A stretch of DNA of 64,000 bases from KBS-96 sp049585195 (GTDB taxonomy: Bacteria > Acidobacteriota > Terriglobia > Bryobacterales > Bryobacteraceae). Below the pieces are notes generated by a model. It was not told the DNA's origin. It did not search any database and saw nothing but the letters and a program-made list of their open reading frames with translations. The stretch lies in contig JBAUZG010000312.1 of NCBI GenBank assembly GCA_049585195.1, forward strand, positions 1 through 64,000, written 5' to 3'. Below, piece by piece: positions 1-8,583 of the stretch. The position numbers and the translations under genes are program-made. Every line of letters starts with the position of its first letter. Positions within the stretch are counted from its first letter, which is position 1.

Positions 1-2
1 GA

Positions 3-1112
3 GCGTGCGTTTATTCCGCGATCCTCGAAAAATCAATGTCCCAGTCTTCGCTTGAATCAAATCCGTTTCAAGCCGAAGCCTGGATTCAACGGGGTCTTCG
101 AGCTGAATTGACTGAACACGACTCAGCTCGCGCCGAGCACTACTATTTAGAGGCCGCTCGAGTCAACCACATGTTTCTCCCGTTGTGGACCCTCGCTAAC
201 TTCTATTTCCGCCAGCAAAATAAGCCAAAGTTTTTTGATGCCGCCAAACGCGCTCTTGAGATTACTCCGTACGATAGCCGTCCTATCTTGTCAGAAGCGT
301 GGGCTATGGCTAATCGGCCGGGCGAGGTTCTCGGAATTCTCCCCAACAGAGAAAAAGTTCGTTTCGAATATTTAAATTTTTTACTGGCAAACGATCAATC
401 CGATCAACTTGCATCCGCCGCCGTTGGCGCTGCCGCTTTTCGTTTTAATGCTCAAGCCGAAAATCCGGGGATGGAAAATTCCTGGCGCGATCTTCTCGGC
501 TCGACTGAAGATCGTTTGATCGCCACTGGCCAGATAGAAGCCGCTCAGCGGGTTTGGGATAACATGCACCGCACAGATTGGGTTCGAATTTCCACTCCCT
601 CCGTGTCCAATCCGCTCTCCAATGGTGCGTTTCGCAAACCGTTCCTGGGGCACGGATTCGACTGGGCAGTTCAGCCCGTCCACGGCGTCAATGCCGATCA
701 GTTCGAAGAATTGGCGAAACTAAGCTTCGCTTTCGATGGAACGCAGCCGGAGGCATGCCGCCTTTTGCAGCAGTTCATTCCGCTGAATAGCGGCGACACT
801 TACCGGTTCGAATGGCAAGCCGAGTCGGCGGATCTTCGGGAAAGCGTCGGCTTGAAATGGCGAATCTTCGCAGTTACGCCTGAAAGCGGGCCGCGCGCCG
901 GCGCCCCGTTAACCAGTCCTGACCTGATGTCCGCCGGCCAGTCGAATGGATCGTGGGAATTCAGTGTTCCGCCAAGCTGGCATAGCGCCTTGGTCGCCTT
1001 GGAATATGAGCGGCCGCTGGGGCAGGTCCGGGCCGAGGGATCGGTGAGCATCCGGGGCGTGTCGATGACCTCTATTGCGCACTCCGCGCCACAAAGTAAG
1101 GGATCCTTGTAA
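3..1112 (+). CDS. TPR-containing protein, 5' end beyond the window
   Basis: The first in-window ATG is at 36, but the frame is open to the left edge and the residues encoded before it read like the same helical repeat, so the true start probably lies upstream. In numbering from that ATG, residues 10-80 and 150-180 look like tetratricopeptide helices (AEAWIQRGL, RAEHYYLEAARVN). From about residue 190 the character changes to a Gly/Ser/beta-rich stretch (SNGAFRKPFLGHGFDW onward) that looks like a carbohydrate-binding-like beta-sandwich; that fold is an inference. The stop shares one base with the next ATG, so the two genes are probably co-translated. Related proteins sit in envelope polysaccharide loci of Acidobacteria, but here the function is unknown. 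Confidence 0.65.
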   Translation, partial: ACVYSAILEKSMSQSSLESNPFQAEAWIQRGLRAELTEHDSARAEHYYLEAARVNHMFLPLWTLANFYFRQQNKPKFFDAAKRALEITPYDSRPILSEAWAMANRPGEVLGILPNREKVRFEYLNFLLANDQSDQLASAAVGAAAFRFNAQAENPGMENSWRDLLGSTEDRLIATGQIEAAQRVWDNMHRTDWVRISTPSVSNPLSNGAFRKPFLGHGFDWAVQPVHGVNADQFEELAKLSFAFDGTQPEACRLLQQFIPLNSGDTYRFEWQAESADLRESVGLKWRIFAVTPESGPRAGAPLTSPDLMSAGQSNGSWEFSVPPSWHSALVALEYERPLGQVRAEGSVSIRGVSMTSIAHSAPQSKGSL

Positions 1113-1465
1113 TGACTTGCCCGCACTGTGGGAATGACAACACGCGGCCTTCGCGCAATAAATCCTGGATGGACCGGTTCAACGATTGGAGTGGCCGCAC
1201 TCGCTATCGCTGCCGCGACTGCCGTGCGAGCTTCTATGCGCGGTTGTCTCAAAGCGACTTGCAAAAACTGAAAGAATCGGAAGCGATCAGAAAAAAGCGC
1301 CGGAAAGGCTGGCGCGGCTTCGTGCAAAGTCCGACTCAGCGCCGGACGCTCGAAGCGCTTGTGTTCTTCGGCATGCTTTTGGTTTTCTATCTTGCTTTCA
1401 GCGGTCTCGTCAAAAAAGATGGCTCAGGTATGTTGAGCCGTCCGACGACCGAAACCCAGCCTTAA
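1112..1465 (+). CDS. Small zinc-ribbon protein with C-terminal membrane anchor
   Basis: 117 residues. Two CxxC pairs (C3/C6 and C34/C37) form an N-terminal zinc ribbon similar to those found in front of transposase or regulatory domains. A very basic linker (residues 55-70) follows, then one hydrophobic segment at about 80-100 and a short tail. This suggests a cytoplasmic zinc ribbon tethered to the inner membrane (N-in). The start overlaps the stop of the upstream TPR gene by one base, so the two are likely translationally coupled and work in the same envelope process. No specific family name is recognised. Confidence 0.65.
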   Translation: MTCPHCGNDNTRPSRNKSWMDRFNDWSGRTRYRCRDCRASFYARLSQSDLQKLKESEAIRKKRRKGWRGFVQSPTQRRTLEALVFFGMLLVFYLAFSGLVKKDGSGMLSRPTTETQP

Positions 1466-1512
1466 CCCCACCGAAGTCGCCGTCCTGGCGATTTCACTAC
1501 CTCACTCCCAAG

Positions 1513-2019
1513 CTAAACCGCAGCTTTTGAACGGCGCGCGGCTTGAGCACTGGCTTCGCTCTGGGCGAGTTTCTTCGGAGGCTCATCCAGCCGGCGCACC
1601 TGGTCGCTCACGCACACCAAAAACATCGGCTGCCGCGCATGCTTCAGCAGATCGATAATTCTCTCGTGCTGGTCTTCGAGAAAAATCGATTTGCCATCCG
1701 TCAGCAGATGCAGCTTGGAATTGCTGTCGAGCAATTCGCCTAACCTTCGACCCATCTCCCGTTGTAAAAATCTCAGAACACGCCGGATTTTCTGCAGTGA
1801 AAAACCTTTTCGCCGCAGCTCGGCGATCACTGTAATTTCGACAACTTCTTCCGGCGAGTAGACCCGCTTATGGCCCTCGTGCCGGGGCGATACCACCTTC
1901 CGCTCATCCCACCATTGAAGCTGGCGAAGGCTAACCTGCGCGATGCTCGCGACGTCCGTGCTTGTGTACATGCGTCCGGGCTGTTCTAAATCAGGGCGTC
2001 CCTTTCGTGTTTTGAACAT
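1513..2019 (-). CDS. MerR-family transcriptional regulator
   Basis: 168 residues. Residues 17-85 form a MerR-type winged helix: YTSTDVASIAQVSLRQLQWW, then a wing (RHEGHKRVYS), then EEVVEITVIAELRRKGFSLQKIRRVLRFL. The C-terminal part lacks the cysteines of metal-sensing MerR proteins, so it probably senses something else or acts through a partner. The last ~25 residues are Ala/Ser/Lys-rich and probably disordered. It is convergent with the zinc-ribbon gene and lies 92 bp downstream of thiS on the same strand. Its targets cannot be named from the sequence. Confidence 0.8.
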   Translation of the reverse strand: MFKTRKGRPDLEQPGRMYTSTDVASIAQVSLRQLQWWDERKVVSPRHEGHKRVYSPEEVVEITVIAELRRKGFSLQKIRRVLRFLQREMGRRLGELLDSNSKLHLLTDGKSIFLEDQHERIIDLLKHARQPMFLVCVSDQVRRLDEPPKKLAQSEASAQAARRSKAAV

Positions 2020-2111
2020 AAAACCCAGGATTCGTTTAGGGGAAAGTAGCTCCCCAATTCTACCCCAGCCGTGGACGCTGTCAATAGAAAATTATGCGTC
2101 CGGCGCGGCAT

Positions 2112-2327
2112 TCAACCGCCGCCGACAAACTGAACGATCTCGAGCCGGGATGCCGATTCGACGCGAGTGGAAGCCCAATCACGCTTGGCAACAATCTTAC
2201 CGTTTAGCTCCACCGCGACTCGGCTCGCTTCAACGCCGAGTTCACGCAGAAGTTGGTCGACGGATATGTCCTCACCCACGCTTTTTGTTTCTCCATTCAC
2301 GATGATTTCGATAGGTTGACTCGTCAC
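2112..2327 (-). CDS. thiS: Sulfur carrier protein ThiS
   Basis: 71 residues with the beta-grasp pattern of ThiS: IEIIVNGETKSV, a central helix (SVDQLLRELGV), VAVELNGKIV and a C-terminal FVGGG. In this family the terminal Gly-Gly is adenylated and then thiocarboxylated, and donates sulfur to the thiazole of thiamine through ThiG. The length fits the family (65-75 residues). No thiG, thiF or thiO follows in the window. It is divergent from nuoA. I see no TPP riboswitch in the short (75 bp) region upstream. Confidence 0.85.
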   Translation of the reverse strand: MTSQPIEIIVNGETKSVGEDISVDQLLRELGVEASRVAVELNGKIVAKRDWASTRVESASRLEIVQFVGGG

Positions 2328-2402
2328 GCCGATTTCCTATAAAGCCGTCAACGGTATTATAGTGAATGTTTCCGGCTGCGAGCGTTGCGGGGAAATCCAC
2401 AA
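2328..2402. promoter_or_regulatory. Divergent promoter region thiS / nuo operon
   Basis: The 75 bp between the thiS and nuoA starts must hold both promoters. A perfect TATAAT on the minus strand (plus-strand 2356-2361) is a candidate -10 for thiS. The overlapping plus-strand TATTAT (2355-2360) is a candidate -10 for nuo. No good -35 box is visible for either, so these are tentative. Confidence 0.4.
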
Positions 2403-2822
2403 ATGCCAACCACTTACGCCGAGACGTACTTCCCTGTTCTTGTTCAGATCGTAATCGCGCTTGTGGTCGCGGGCGGAATGATCGGCGCCTCCGCGGTTGT
2501 CGGGCGCAAGGTTCGCGATCGAGTGAAGGATTCGCCGTATGAATCGGGCATGACGCCGGTTGGCTCGGCCAGAGAGCGGTTCAGCGTCAAATATTACCTG
2601 GTAGCGATGCTCTTTATTCTCTTCGATATCGAAGCGATTTTCCTTTACCCCTGGGCGGTGGTGTATCGGGAGCTGAAGATGTTTGGGTTCATCGAAATGC
2701 TCCTGTTCATCGTTCTGGTCCTCTGCGGATTCTTCTACATCTGGAAGAAGGGTGTTCTCGACTGGTCGACGGAAGACCGGGAGGACACCGACAGCACAGG
2801 AGAGACGCAGCGTGCTGCCTGA
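2403..2822 (+). CDS. nuoA: NADH-quinone oxidoreductase subunit A
   Basis: 139 residues and three predicted membrane segments (residues ~12-35, ~64-85, ~92-115). Conserved features are KVRDRVKDSPYESGMTPVGSARERFSVKYYLVAMLFILFDIEAIFLYPWA and a downstream FIEMLLFI. NuoA is a membrane subunit at the junction with the peripheral arm of complex I. The ATG at 2403 was preferred over an in-frame TTG 18 bases earlier because family members begin just before the first helix. The stop overlaps the nuoC GTG, and no nuoB lies between them. Confidence 0.95.
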   Translation: MPTTYAETYFPVLVQIVIALVVAGGMIGASAVVGRKVRDRVKDSPYESGMTPVGSARERFSVKYYLVAMLFILFDIEAIFLYPWAVVYRELKMFGFIEMLLFIVLVLCGFFYIWKKGVLDWSTEDREDTDSTGETQRAA

Positions 2823-3300
2823 AGCGTTCGAAGACGATGCCACGCTCAAAACGTTGGACGCCGAGTTTCCTGACGCGGTGGTGGAAGCAAGCCGGCAATT
2901 AGGCGAGACCAGGCTAACGCTTGACCCATCGGCACTGATCGGTTTTTCAAAAGCGCTCAAGAACGATTTTGGATTTGACCAGCTCAGCGGCGTGACGGCG
3001 GTCGATTGGTGGCCTGCCGAACCCAGGTTCGAGGTGATCTATCTTCTGCACTCGATCCGCAACCATCGCCGGCTCCGAATCAAGCTGCGAGTAAGAGAAG
3101 GCGAAGAACTGGATTCAGTTACGCACATATGGACAGCCGCGAACTGGTATGAACGCGAGGTGTTCGATCTGTTCGGCATTGCTTTTATAAATCATCCGAA
3201 CCTGCAACGCATCATGATGCCTGCGGACTGGGAGGGCCATCCGCTTCGCAAAGATTATCCAAAGCATGGATACAAATACTCGTACTCCGAGGAAGCTTGA
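2812..3300 (+). CDS. nuoC: NADH-quinone oxidoreductase subunit C
   Basis: 162 residues starting at GTG 2812. A GGAG about nine bases upstream supports that start, and translation from further upstream would only shadow nuoA. The 30 kDa-subunit signature is present: EREVFDLFGIAFINHPNLQRIMMPADWEGHPLRKDYP. NuoC is part of the peripheral arm that cradles NuoD and NuoB near the quinone site. It overlaps nuoA by 11 bases, which leaves no space for nuoB in its usual place between A and C. It is a separate protein here, not fused to NuoD as in E. coli. Confidence 0.95.
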   Translation: MLPEAFEDDATLKTLDAEFPDAVVEASRQLGETRLTLDPSALIGFSKALKNDFGFDQLSGVTAVDWWPAEPRFEVIYLLHSIRNHRRLRIKLRVREGEELDSVTHIWTAANWYEREVFDLFGIAFINHPNLQRIMMPADWEGHPLRKDYPKHGYKYSYSEEA

Positions 3301-3341
3301 AGAATGAGCGGAGAACACACGACGCGTAGGAGAGGAGACCG

Positions 3342-4607
3342 ATGAAAGCCGAAGGCGAATTGCACGTTGCCTCTCTGGATGCCGAGCACGAGCTTGCGAC
3401 TCCCGACCCGTACACATTGAAGGAGGAGCAGGTCCGAAGCTCCGGCCGGCGAATGACCCTCAATATGGGGCCGCAGCATCCGTCTACACATGGCGTGCTG
3501 CGAGTGTTGCTCGAGCTCGAAGGCGAAACCATTCTAAGGGCGCGGCCTGAAATCGGATACCTTCATACGGGGATCGAGAAGGAGTGCGAGGCAAAGACCT
3601 GGCACCAGGTAACCACGCTGACCGATCGCGTCGATTACCTTTCTAACCTGATCAATAATCTTTGCTACGCGCTGGCGGTGGAAAAACTGCTTGAGCTTGA
3701 AATTCCGCCGAGGGCACAGTGGATGCGCGTTCTACTGTCGGAGCTTCAGCGGATTTCGAGTCACCTTGTGTGGCTTGGAACCCACGCGCTCGACATGGGC
3801 GCGATGACCGTTTTCTTTTACTGCTTCCGTGAACGCGAGACGATTCTCAAGATTTTCGAAATGTTCTCCGGACAGCGCATGATGACCAGCTACATCCGGA
3901 TAGGCGGGCTAGCCTTGGAGCCGCCGCGCGGCTGGCACAAAGCGGTTTCTGCGTTCATTAACGATTTCAGCAGCAAGGTTGACGAGTACGAAGATCTACT
4001 GAACAACAATCCTATTTGGATACAGAGGACAAAAGGCGTCGGCATCGTTCCGCTCGAGGAGCTAATCGACTTGGGAGTGACCGGGCCGTGCCTACGGGCG
4101 GCCGGCCTGAAGACAGACGCCCGCAAGGACGAACCCTACTCGAGCTACGACGAATTCGATTTCGACATTCCACTCCGGACAGAAAACGACGTGTACGCGA
4201 GATTTCGAGTGCGGATGGACGAGATGCGGCAAAGCACGCGCATTGTTAAGCAGGCGCTCGAGGGTATGCCGGATGGTCTGTGGGTCGCGAGGGCTCCAGG
4301 CGTGGTGCTGCCGGATCGCGAGCAGATGAAGACGCAAATGGAGTCGCTGATCTACCACTTCAAGATCATCACGGAAGGCATCCGGGTTCCGGAAGGCGAG
4401 GTGTATCAGGTGGTTGAATCGCCACGGGGCGAACTCGGCTATTATGTGGTGAGCAGCGGCTCGACGCACCCGCACCGGGTATTCATGCGCACGCCGAGCT
4501 TCGCTAATCTGCAATCCATTCCTGCGATGATCGAGAACCGGCTATTAGCCGATTCTATTGCTTCGATGGGAAGTATCGACTTGGTTCTGGGAGACGTAGA
4601 TCGTTAG
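3342..4607 (+). CDS. nuoD: NADH-quinone oxidoreductase subunit D
   Basis: 421 residues, the 49 kDa subunit that lines the quinone pocket. Conserved segments are GPQHPSTHGVLR (about residues 43-54), YLHTGIEK, DRVDYLSNL, ERETILKIFE and the C-terminal GSIDLVLGDVDR. An AGGAGA sequence 5-10 bases upstream supports ATG 3342. The N-terminus carries about 35 extra, poorly conserved residues before the core. It normally packs directly against NuoB, which is not encoded in this operon, so NuoB must come from elsewhere. Confidence 0.97.
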   Translation: MKAEGELHVASLDAEHELATPDPYTLKEEQVRSSGRRMTLNMGPQHPSTHGVLRVLLELEGETILRARPEIGYLHTGIEKECEAKTWHQVTTLTDRVDYLSNLINNLCYALAVEKLLELEIPPRAQWMRVLLSELQRISSHLVWLGTHALDMGAMTVFFYCFRERETILKIFEMFSGQRMMTSYIRIGGLALEPPRGWHKAVSAFINDFSSKVDEYEDLLNNNPIWIQRTKGVGIVPLEELIDLGVTGPCLRAAGLKTDARKDEPYSSYDEFDFDIPLRTENDVYARFRVRMDEMRQSTRIVKQALEGMPDGLWVARAPGVVLPDREQMKTQMESLIYHFKIITEGIRVPEGEVYQVVESPRGELGYYVVSSGSTHPHRVFMRTPSFANLQSIPAMIENRLLADSIASMGSIDLVLGDVDR

Positions 4608-4610
4608 AAC

Positions 4611-5099
4611 ATGACGTTTTCTCCTGCGCTCGAAGAAAAATTCGCACGCCTGTTGACCATTTATCCGAAAGGCCGCACGCGTTCGGCAGTTGTCCCGATG
4701 CTGCTTTACGCGCAGGATGAGGTTGGGCATATCTCGCAGGAACTGATTGAAGAGGTGGCCAGGCGCGTGGGCATTGAACCAATGCATGTGGACGAGGTAA
4801 TCGGCTACTATTCGATGCTCCACCGCAAACCGCTTGGCAAGTATCACGTTCAGGTTTGTACCAATATTTGCTGCATGCTGGTCGGGGGCCAGGAGCTGTA
4901 TGATTACGCGTCATCGAAACTGGGCGTCGGCAACAAAGGAGTGACGCCCGACGGGTTGATCTCTCTCGAAGAGGTGGAGTGCATGGGGGCGTGCTCATGG
5001 GCGCCCGCGATTCAAATCAACTACGATTTCCATCACAACGTAACGAAAGAACGGCTCGACGAATTAATCGAGGATATTCGCCGCGCGCGCTCCGTATAG
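4611..5099 (+). CDS. nuoE: NADH-quinone oxidoreductase subunit E
   Basis: 162 residues, the 24 kDa thioredoxin-like subunit that holds the off-pathway [2Fe-2S] cluster N1a. The four ligands fit C83, C88 (C-x4-C in CTNICC), C124 and C128 (CMGAC). An additional Cys at 87 lies next to a ligand. It starts 3 bases after the nuoD stop and is followed by nuoF after 18 bases, forming the usual NADH-dehydrogenase E-F-G block. Confidence 0.96.
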   Translation: MTFSPALEEKFARLLTIYPKGRTRSAVVPMLLYAQDEVGHISQELIEEVARRVGIEPMHVDEVIGYYSMLHRKPLGKYHVQVCTNICCMLVGGQELYDYASSKLGVGNKGVTPDGLISLEEVECMGACSWAPAIQINYDFHHNVTKERLDELIEDIRRARSV

Positions 5100-5117
5100 G
5101 ACATTTCGTAAGGAATC

Positions 5118-6428
5118 ATGCCACTTTACAACGAACCAAGTCCGCTTGAAGTCAGAGTTATTTCGCAAAGATTCCTGCTACCCAACTCGGCCAGCATCGA
5201 CACTTATCTCGCGACCGATGGCTACGTTGCCATAAAGAACGCGATGGAAATGAGTCCGGACCAGATTATCGATGAATTGAAAGCATCGAATTTGCGAGGG
5301 CGGGGCGGAGCGGGCTTTCCGACCGGGTTGAAGTGGAGCTTTGTCCCGCGTGGCACGGGAAAGCCGGCTTATATCATTTGCAATTCGGACGAAAGTGAGC
5401 CGGGGACATGCAAAGACAGGCTGTTGATGGAATATGATCCGCATCAACTGATCGAAGGTATGATGATCGCCGGCTGGACGGTTGGGTCGAACAAGGGATA
5501 CATCTTCATTCGGGGCGAGTATCGGTACCCGATTGACATCGTCGATAAGGCAATTGGAGAAGCCTACGAGCGCGGCTACCTGGGCGAGAACATTTTTGGC
5601 AGCGGCTGGAACTTTGATGTCTACACTCATACCGGCGCGGGCGCCTATGAGTGCGGCGAAGAATCGGCGCTGCTCGAATCTCTCGAAGGTAAGCGGGGGG
5701 TGCCGCGGTTGAAGCCGCCATTTCCGGCGGTAGTTGGGGCATGGCAATCGCCTACGGTTTTGAATAATTGCGAGACATTCGCGAGCGTGCCGGCGATATT
5801 GCGGATGGGAGGTGGCGATTACGCGGAGCTAGGTACGCCAAGGAACGGCGGCACGAGATTGTTCTGCGTTTCCGGCCACGTCAATAAGCCTGGTGTGTAT
5901 GAACTGCCGTTAGGATTCAACCTGCTGCGCCTGATCGATGAGGTTTGCGGCGGTATGCGGAACGGCAAAAAACTGAAGGGCGTGATTCCAGGCGGATCTT
6001 CTTGTCCGGTCTTGAAGGCAAATGAATGCGATACGCCGATGGATTTCGATTCGATGGCGAAGCTGAAAACGATGGCGGGGTCGGGGGGAGTGGTAGTTTT
6101 CGACGAAGATACAAACGTCGTTCAACTTGCAATGCGAACCATCAAGTTTTATCAGCATGAAAGCTGCGGATGGTGCATTCCGTGCCGCGAAGGAACAACG
6201 TGGTTGAAACAAGTGCTTACGCGGTTCTATGAAGGCTCAGGCCGTGAGGAAGACATTGATTTAATCGGCGACCTGGCAAAATCGATGTTCGGCCGCACGT
6301 TTTGCGCTCTTGGTGACGCGGCGGCGATGCCGACGATGGCGTTCATCGATAAGTTTCGCGATGAATTCGAGGCGTATTTGAAAACAACGCCCGCGCCTTC
6401 TTCGGTTCCAGAGCTCGCTCTGGTGTAG
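5118..6428 (+). CDS. nuoF: NADH-quinone oxidoreductase subunit F (NADH/FMN subunit)
   Basis: 436 residues, the subunit that binds NADH and FMN. The FMN/NADH loop is GRGGAGFPTGLKW (residues 61-73), followed by GAYECGEESALLESLEGKRGVPRLKPPFPA. Cluster N3 ligands are C350, C353 and C356 (CGWCIPCREG) plus C396 (FCALGD). Length is normal. A GTAAGGA sequence lies before the ATG. With NuoE and NuoG it makes the electron-input module. Confidence 0.97.
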   Translation: MPLYNEPSPLEVRVISQRFLLPNSASIDTYLATDGYVAIKNAMEMSPDQIIDELKASNLRGRGGAGFPTGLKWSFVPRGTGKPAYIICNSDESEPGTCKDRLLMEYDPHQLIEGMMIAGWTVGSNKGYIFIRGEYRYPIDIVDKAIGEAYERGYLGENIFGSGWNFDVYTHTGAGAYECGEESALLESLEGKRGVPRLKPPFPAVVGAWQSPTVLNNCETFASVPAILRMGGGDYAELGTPRNGGTRLFCVSGHVNKPGVYELPLGFNLLRLIDEVCGGMRNGKKLKGVIPGGSSCPVLKANECDTPMDFDSMAKLKTMAGSGGVVVFDEDTNVVQLAMRTIKFYQHESCGWCIPCREGTTWLKQVLTRFYEGSGREEDIDLIGDLAKSMFGRTFCALGDAAAMPTMAFIDKFRDEFEAYLKTTPAPSSVPELALV

Positions 6429-6447
6429 GAACCGCACAGAAAGAAAA

Positions 6448-8583
6448 ATGGCAGATCCAGTTACATTCACGATCGATGGGAGGCACCTAGAGGCGGCTCC
6501 CGGCACATTGGTCATCAATGCCGCGAAGCAGGCAGGAATTGAGATTCCTTCCTTCTGTTACTACGACGGGCTTTCGCTGCAAGCCGCCTGCCGCATGTGC
6601 CTGGTGGAAATCGAGAAGATGCCGAAGCTGCAGCCCGCCTGTACGATGCCGGTGGCCGCAGGCATGGTGGTTCATACGGAATCGGCGCAAATGAAGCAGG
6701 CGCGAAAGAGCATACTCGAGTTTCTGCTGACGAATCACCCGCTCGATTGCCCGGTTTGCGATAAAGGCGGCGAGTGCGAGCTGCAAGACATGACGTTCCG
6801 TTATGGAGCGGGCGAGAGCCGTTTCGTCGAGATTAAGTATCACGAGGACGAAAAACAGTGGTCTCCAGTTGTTTTCTACGATCCGGCTCGCTGCATTTTG
6901 TGTTATCGGTGCGTGCGCATCTGCGGCGAAGGGCTTGGCGTCAATGCGCTCAGCATTGGAAACCGGGGCGTTCACTCCGAGATCATTCCGAATGAGGAAG
7001 ACCATCTTGCGTGCGATGAATGCGGCGCTTGTATAGACATCTGCCCGGTGGGTGCACTGACGAGCGGCATTTATCGCTATAAGACCCGCCCATGGGAAAT
7101 GGAGCATGTAGGCACTATCTGCGCGCATTGCTCGGATGGCTGTAAGACCACGCTCGGGGTTCGCAATGGCGAGATAATCCGCGGGAACAATCGCGACCAT
7201 TCGGGCATTAACGATGAATTCCTGTGTATCAAGGGGCGCTACGGGTTCGACTTCACGCACCATCCGGAACGAATCACCAACCCGCTCGTCCGGCGGAACG
7301 GGAAATTGGAAGAAGTTTCGTGGGCGGAGGCGCTCGGAACCGCGGGCGCGAGGCTCGCCGAGGTGAAGGCTCGCAACGGTAAGTTTGGCGTGATCGGGTC
7401 GAATCACACGACGAATGAAGAGAATTTCTACTTGCAGAAGTTTGCCCGGCAAGTTCTTGGAACGTCGAACATCGACCACCACCGGACGGGCGATGTTGTC
7501 ACGCTGATGGATGCGCTTCGAGGGCGAACGGGCGCTCTCGCGACAGTTGCCGATCTTTACACGGCGGAAGCAGCGCTTATCATTGGAGCCGATCTGGCGC
7601 AACAACATCCATTGCTCGCGTTTCAGTTGCGCGCCAACTGGCGTCACCATAAAGCTTCGGTGTACGCCGTGGTTCCAGGCCCGGTTCGCGAAGAGCAGTA
7701 TGCAAAGAAAGTCGTGCGGGCCGCGGAAAGCGAGGAATTTCGAGCGCTTGACACGTTGCGCGACGAATTGAAGCGGTTGCCTGAGCTGGTCGTTATATTT
7801 GGCGATACGATCAAGGGCGAAGCCGTACTGCGCCTCGTCGAATTCGGCGATTCGCTGGGCATTCCGGTCAAGTACGTTGTACTCGTCGATTATTCGAATT
7901 CCCGCGGCGCGTCCGATATGGGTTTGCTTCCCGATCTTCTGCCGGGTTATCGAGGCGTTCGCGATGCCGGCCTCGAGCCCGGACTCGCATATGACGAGAT
8001 TCTGAACGCGCTGGACTTGGACGTGCTCTGGGTAGTTGGCGCGAATCCGTTAGGGCGGCAGGATTTCGCGGCGCGGAACGCGTTTGTCGTAGTACAGGAC
8101 CTCTTCCTGACAGAAACCGCGCGTCGTGCCGACGTCTTTTTCCCGGCGGCATCGGCATACGAAAAGAAAGGCACAGTGACGAATGTATGCGGGGAAGTGC
8201 AGCGCCTCCGGCCCGCGGCGAGGACGATGGGTCCAAAACCGGATCTTGAAATTATCGGACTGCTCTCGCGAGAATTGAAGGCCGCGATCGGCATCTGGAA
8301 GGCGGAAAGCGTGTTCAGCGAGATCCGAACGCAGGTTCCTGGCTACAATATTCCGCTTGCCATTATCGAAACGGGCGGTGCGGCGGCTACTACGCCTGCG
8401 AACGGACCGATCCCTTTTACCTCCAGACCCGATCTGGTGTGGTCGGCGAGGAACAACCTATTTCACTCGGGCACGCTCGGACGGTTCTCGAAGACCCTCA
8501 ACGCGGTGCTGGAAGCGCCGGGCACACTTTTTGGCGAGCAGGTACATGAGCCGGCACACGAAATGGCTGCAAGGGATCGATGA
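6448..8583 (+). CDS. nuoG: NADH-quinone oxidoreductase subunit G
   Basis: 711 residues. Residues 1-75 are a [2Fe-2S] domain (C37, C48, C51, C65; N1b). H97, C101, C104 and C110 bind N5. Two ferredoxin-type sets follow: C149/C152/C155/C159 and C189/C192/C195/C199 (the latter CDECGACIDICPVGAL). E. coli-type NuoG has only one set (N4) here, so this protein carries an extra predicted [4Fe-4S] cluster, as in hydrogenase and formate dehydrogenase relatives. C225, C228, C232 and C260 form an N7-type site. The rest is a molybdopterin-oxidoreductase-like domain, as in other NuoG proteins. The stop overlaps nuoH by four bases (ATGA). Confidence 0.95.
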   Translation: MADPVTFTIDGRHLEAAPGTLVINAAKQAGIEIPSFCYYDGLSLQAACRMCLVEIEKMPKLQPACTMPVAAGMVVHTESAQMKQARKSILEFLLTNHPLDCPVCDKGGECELQDMTFRYGAGESRFVEIKYHEDEKQWSPVVFYDPARCILCYRCVRICGEGLGVNALSIGNRGVHSEIIPNEEDHLACDECGACIDICPVGALTSGIYRYKTRPWEMEHVGTICAHCSDGCKTTLGVRNGEIIRGNNRDHSGINDEFLCIKGRYGFDFTHHPERITNPLVRRNGKLEEVSWAEALGTAGARLAEVKARNGKFGVIGSNHTTNEENFYLQKFARQVLGTSNIDHHRTGDVVTLMDALRGRTGALATVADLYTAEAALIIGADLAQQHPLLAFQLRANWRHHKASVYAVVPGPVREEQYAKKVVRAAESEEFRALDTLRDELKRLPELVVIFGDTIKGEAVLRLVEFGDSLGIPVKYVVLVDYSNSRGASDMGLLPDLLPGYRGVRDAGLEPGLAYDEILNALDLDVLWVVGANPLGRQDFAARNAFVVVQDLFLTETARRADVFFPAASAYEKKGTVTNVCGEVQRLRPAARTMGPKPDLEIIGLLSRELKAAIGIWKAESVFSEIRTQVPGYNIPLAIIETGGAAATTPANGPIPFTSRPDLVWSARNNLFHSGTLGRFSKTLNAVLEAPGTLFGEQVHEPAHEMAARDR

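Noticed and set aside
2385..2402. TTG start for nuoA six codons upstream
   Set aside because: NuoA proteins begin close to ATG 2403, and the added residues are not conserved.
2328..2402. TPP riboswitch upstream of thiS
   Set aside because: The region is only 75 bp and lacks the conserved THI-box stretches such as CUGAGA.
6487..7650. 387-codon open frame on the minus strand inside nuoG
   Set aside because: Antisense to a fully supported nuoG; low-complexity, His/Arg-rich translation without family features; a by-product of codon bias.
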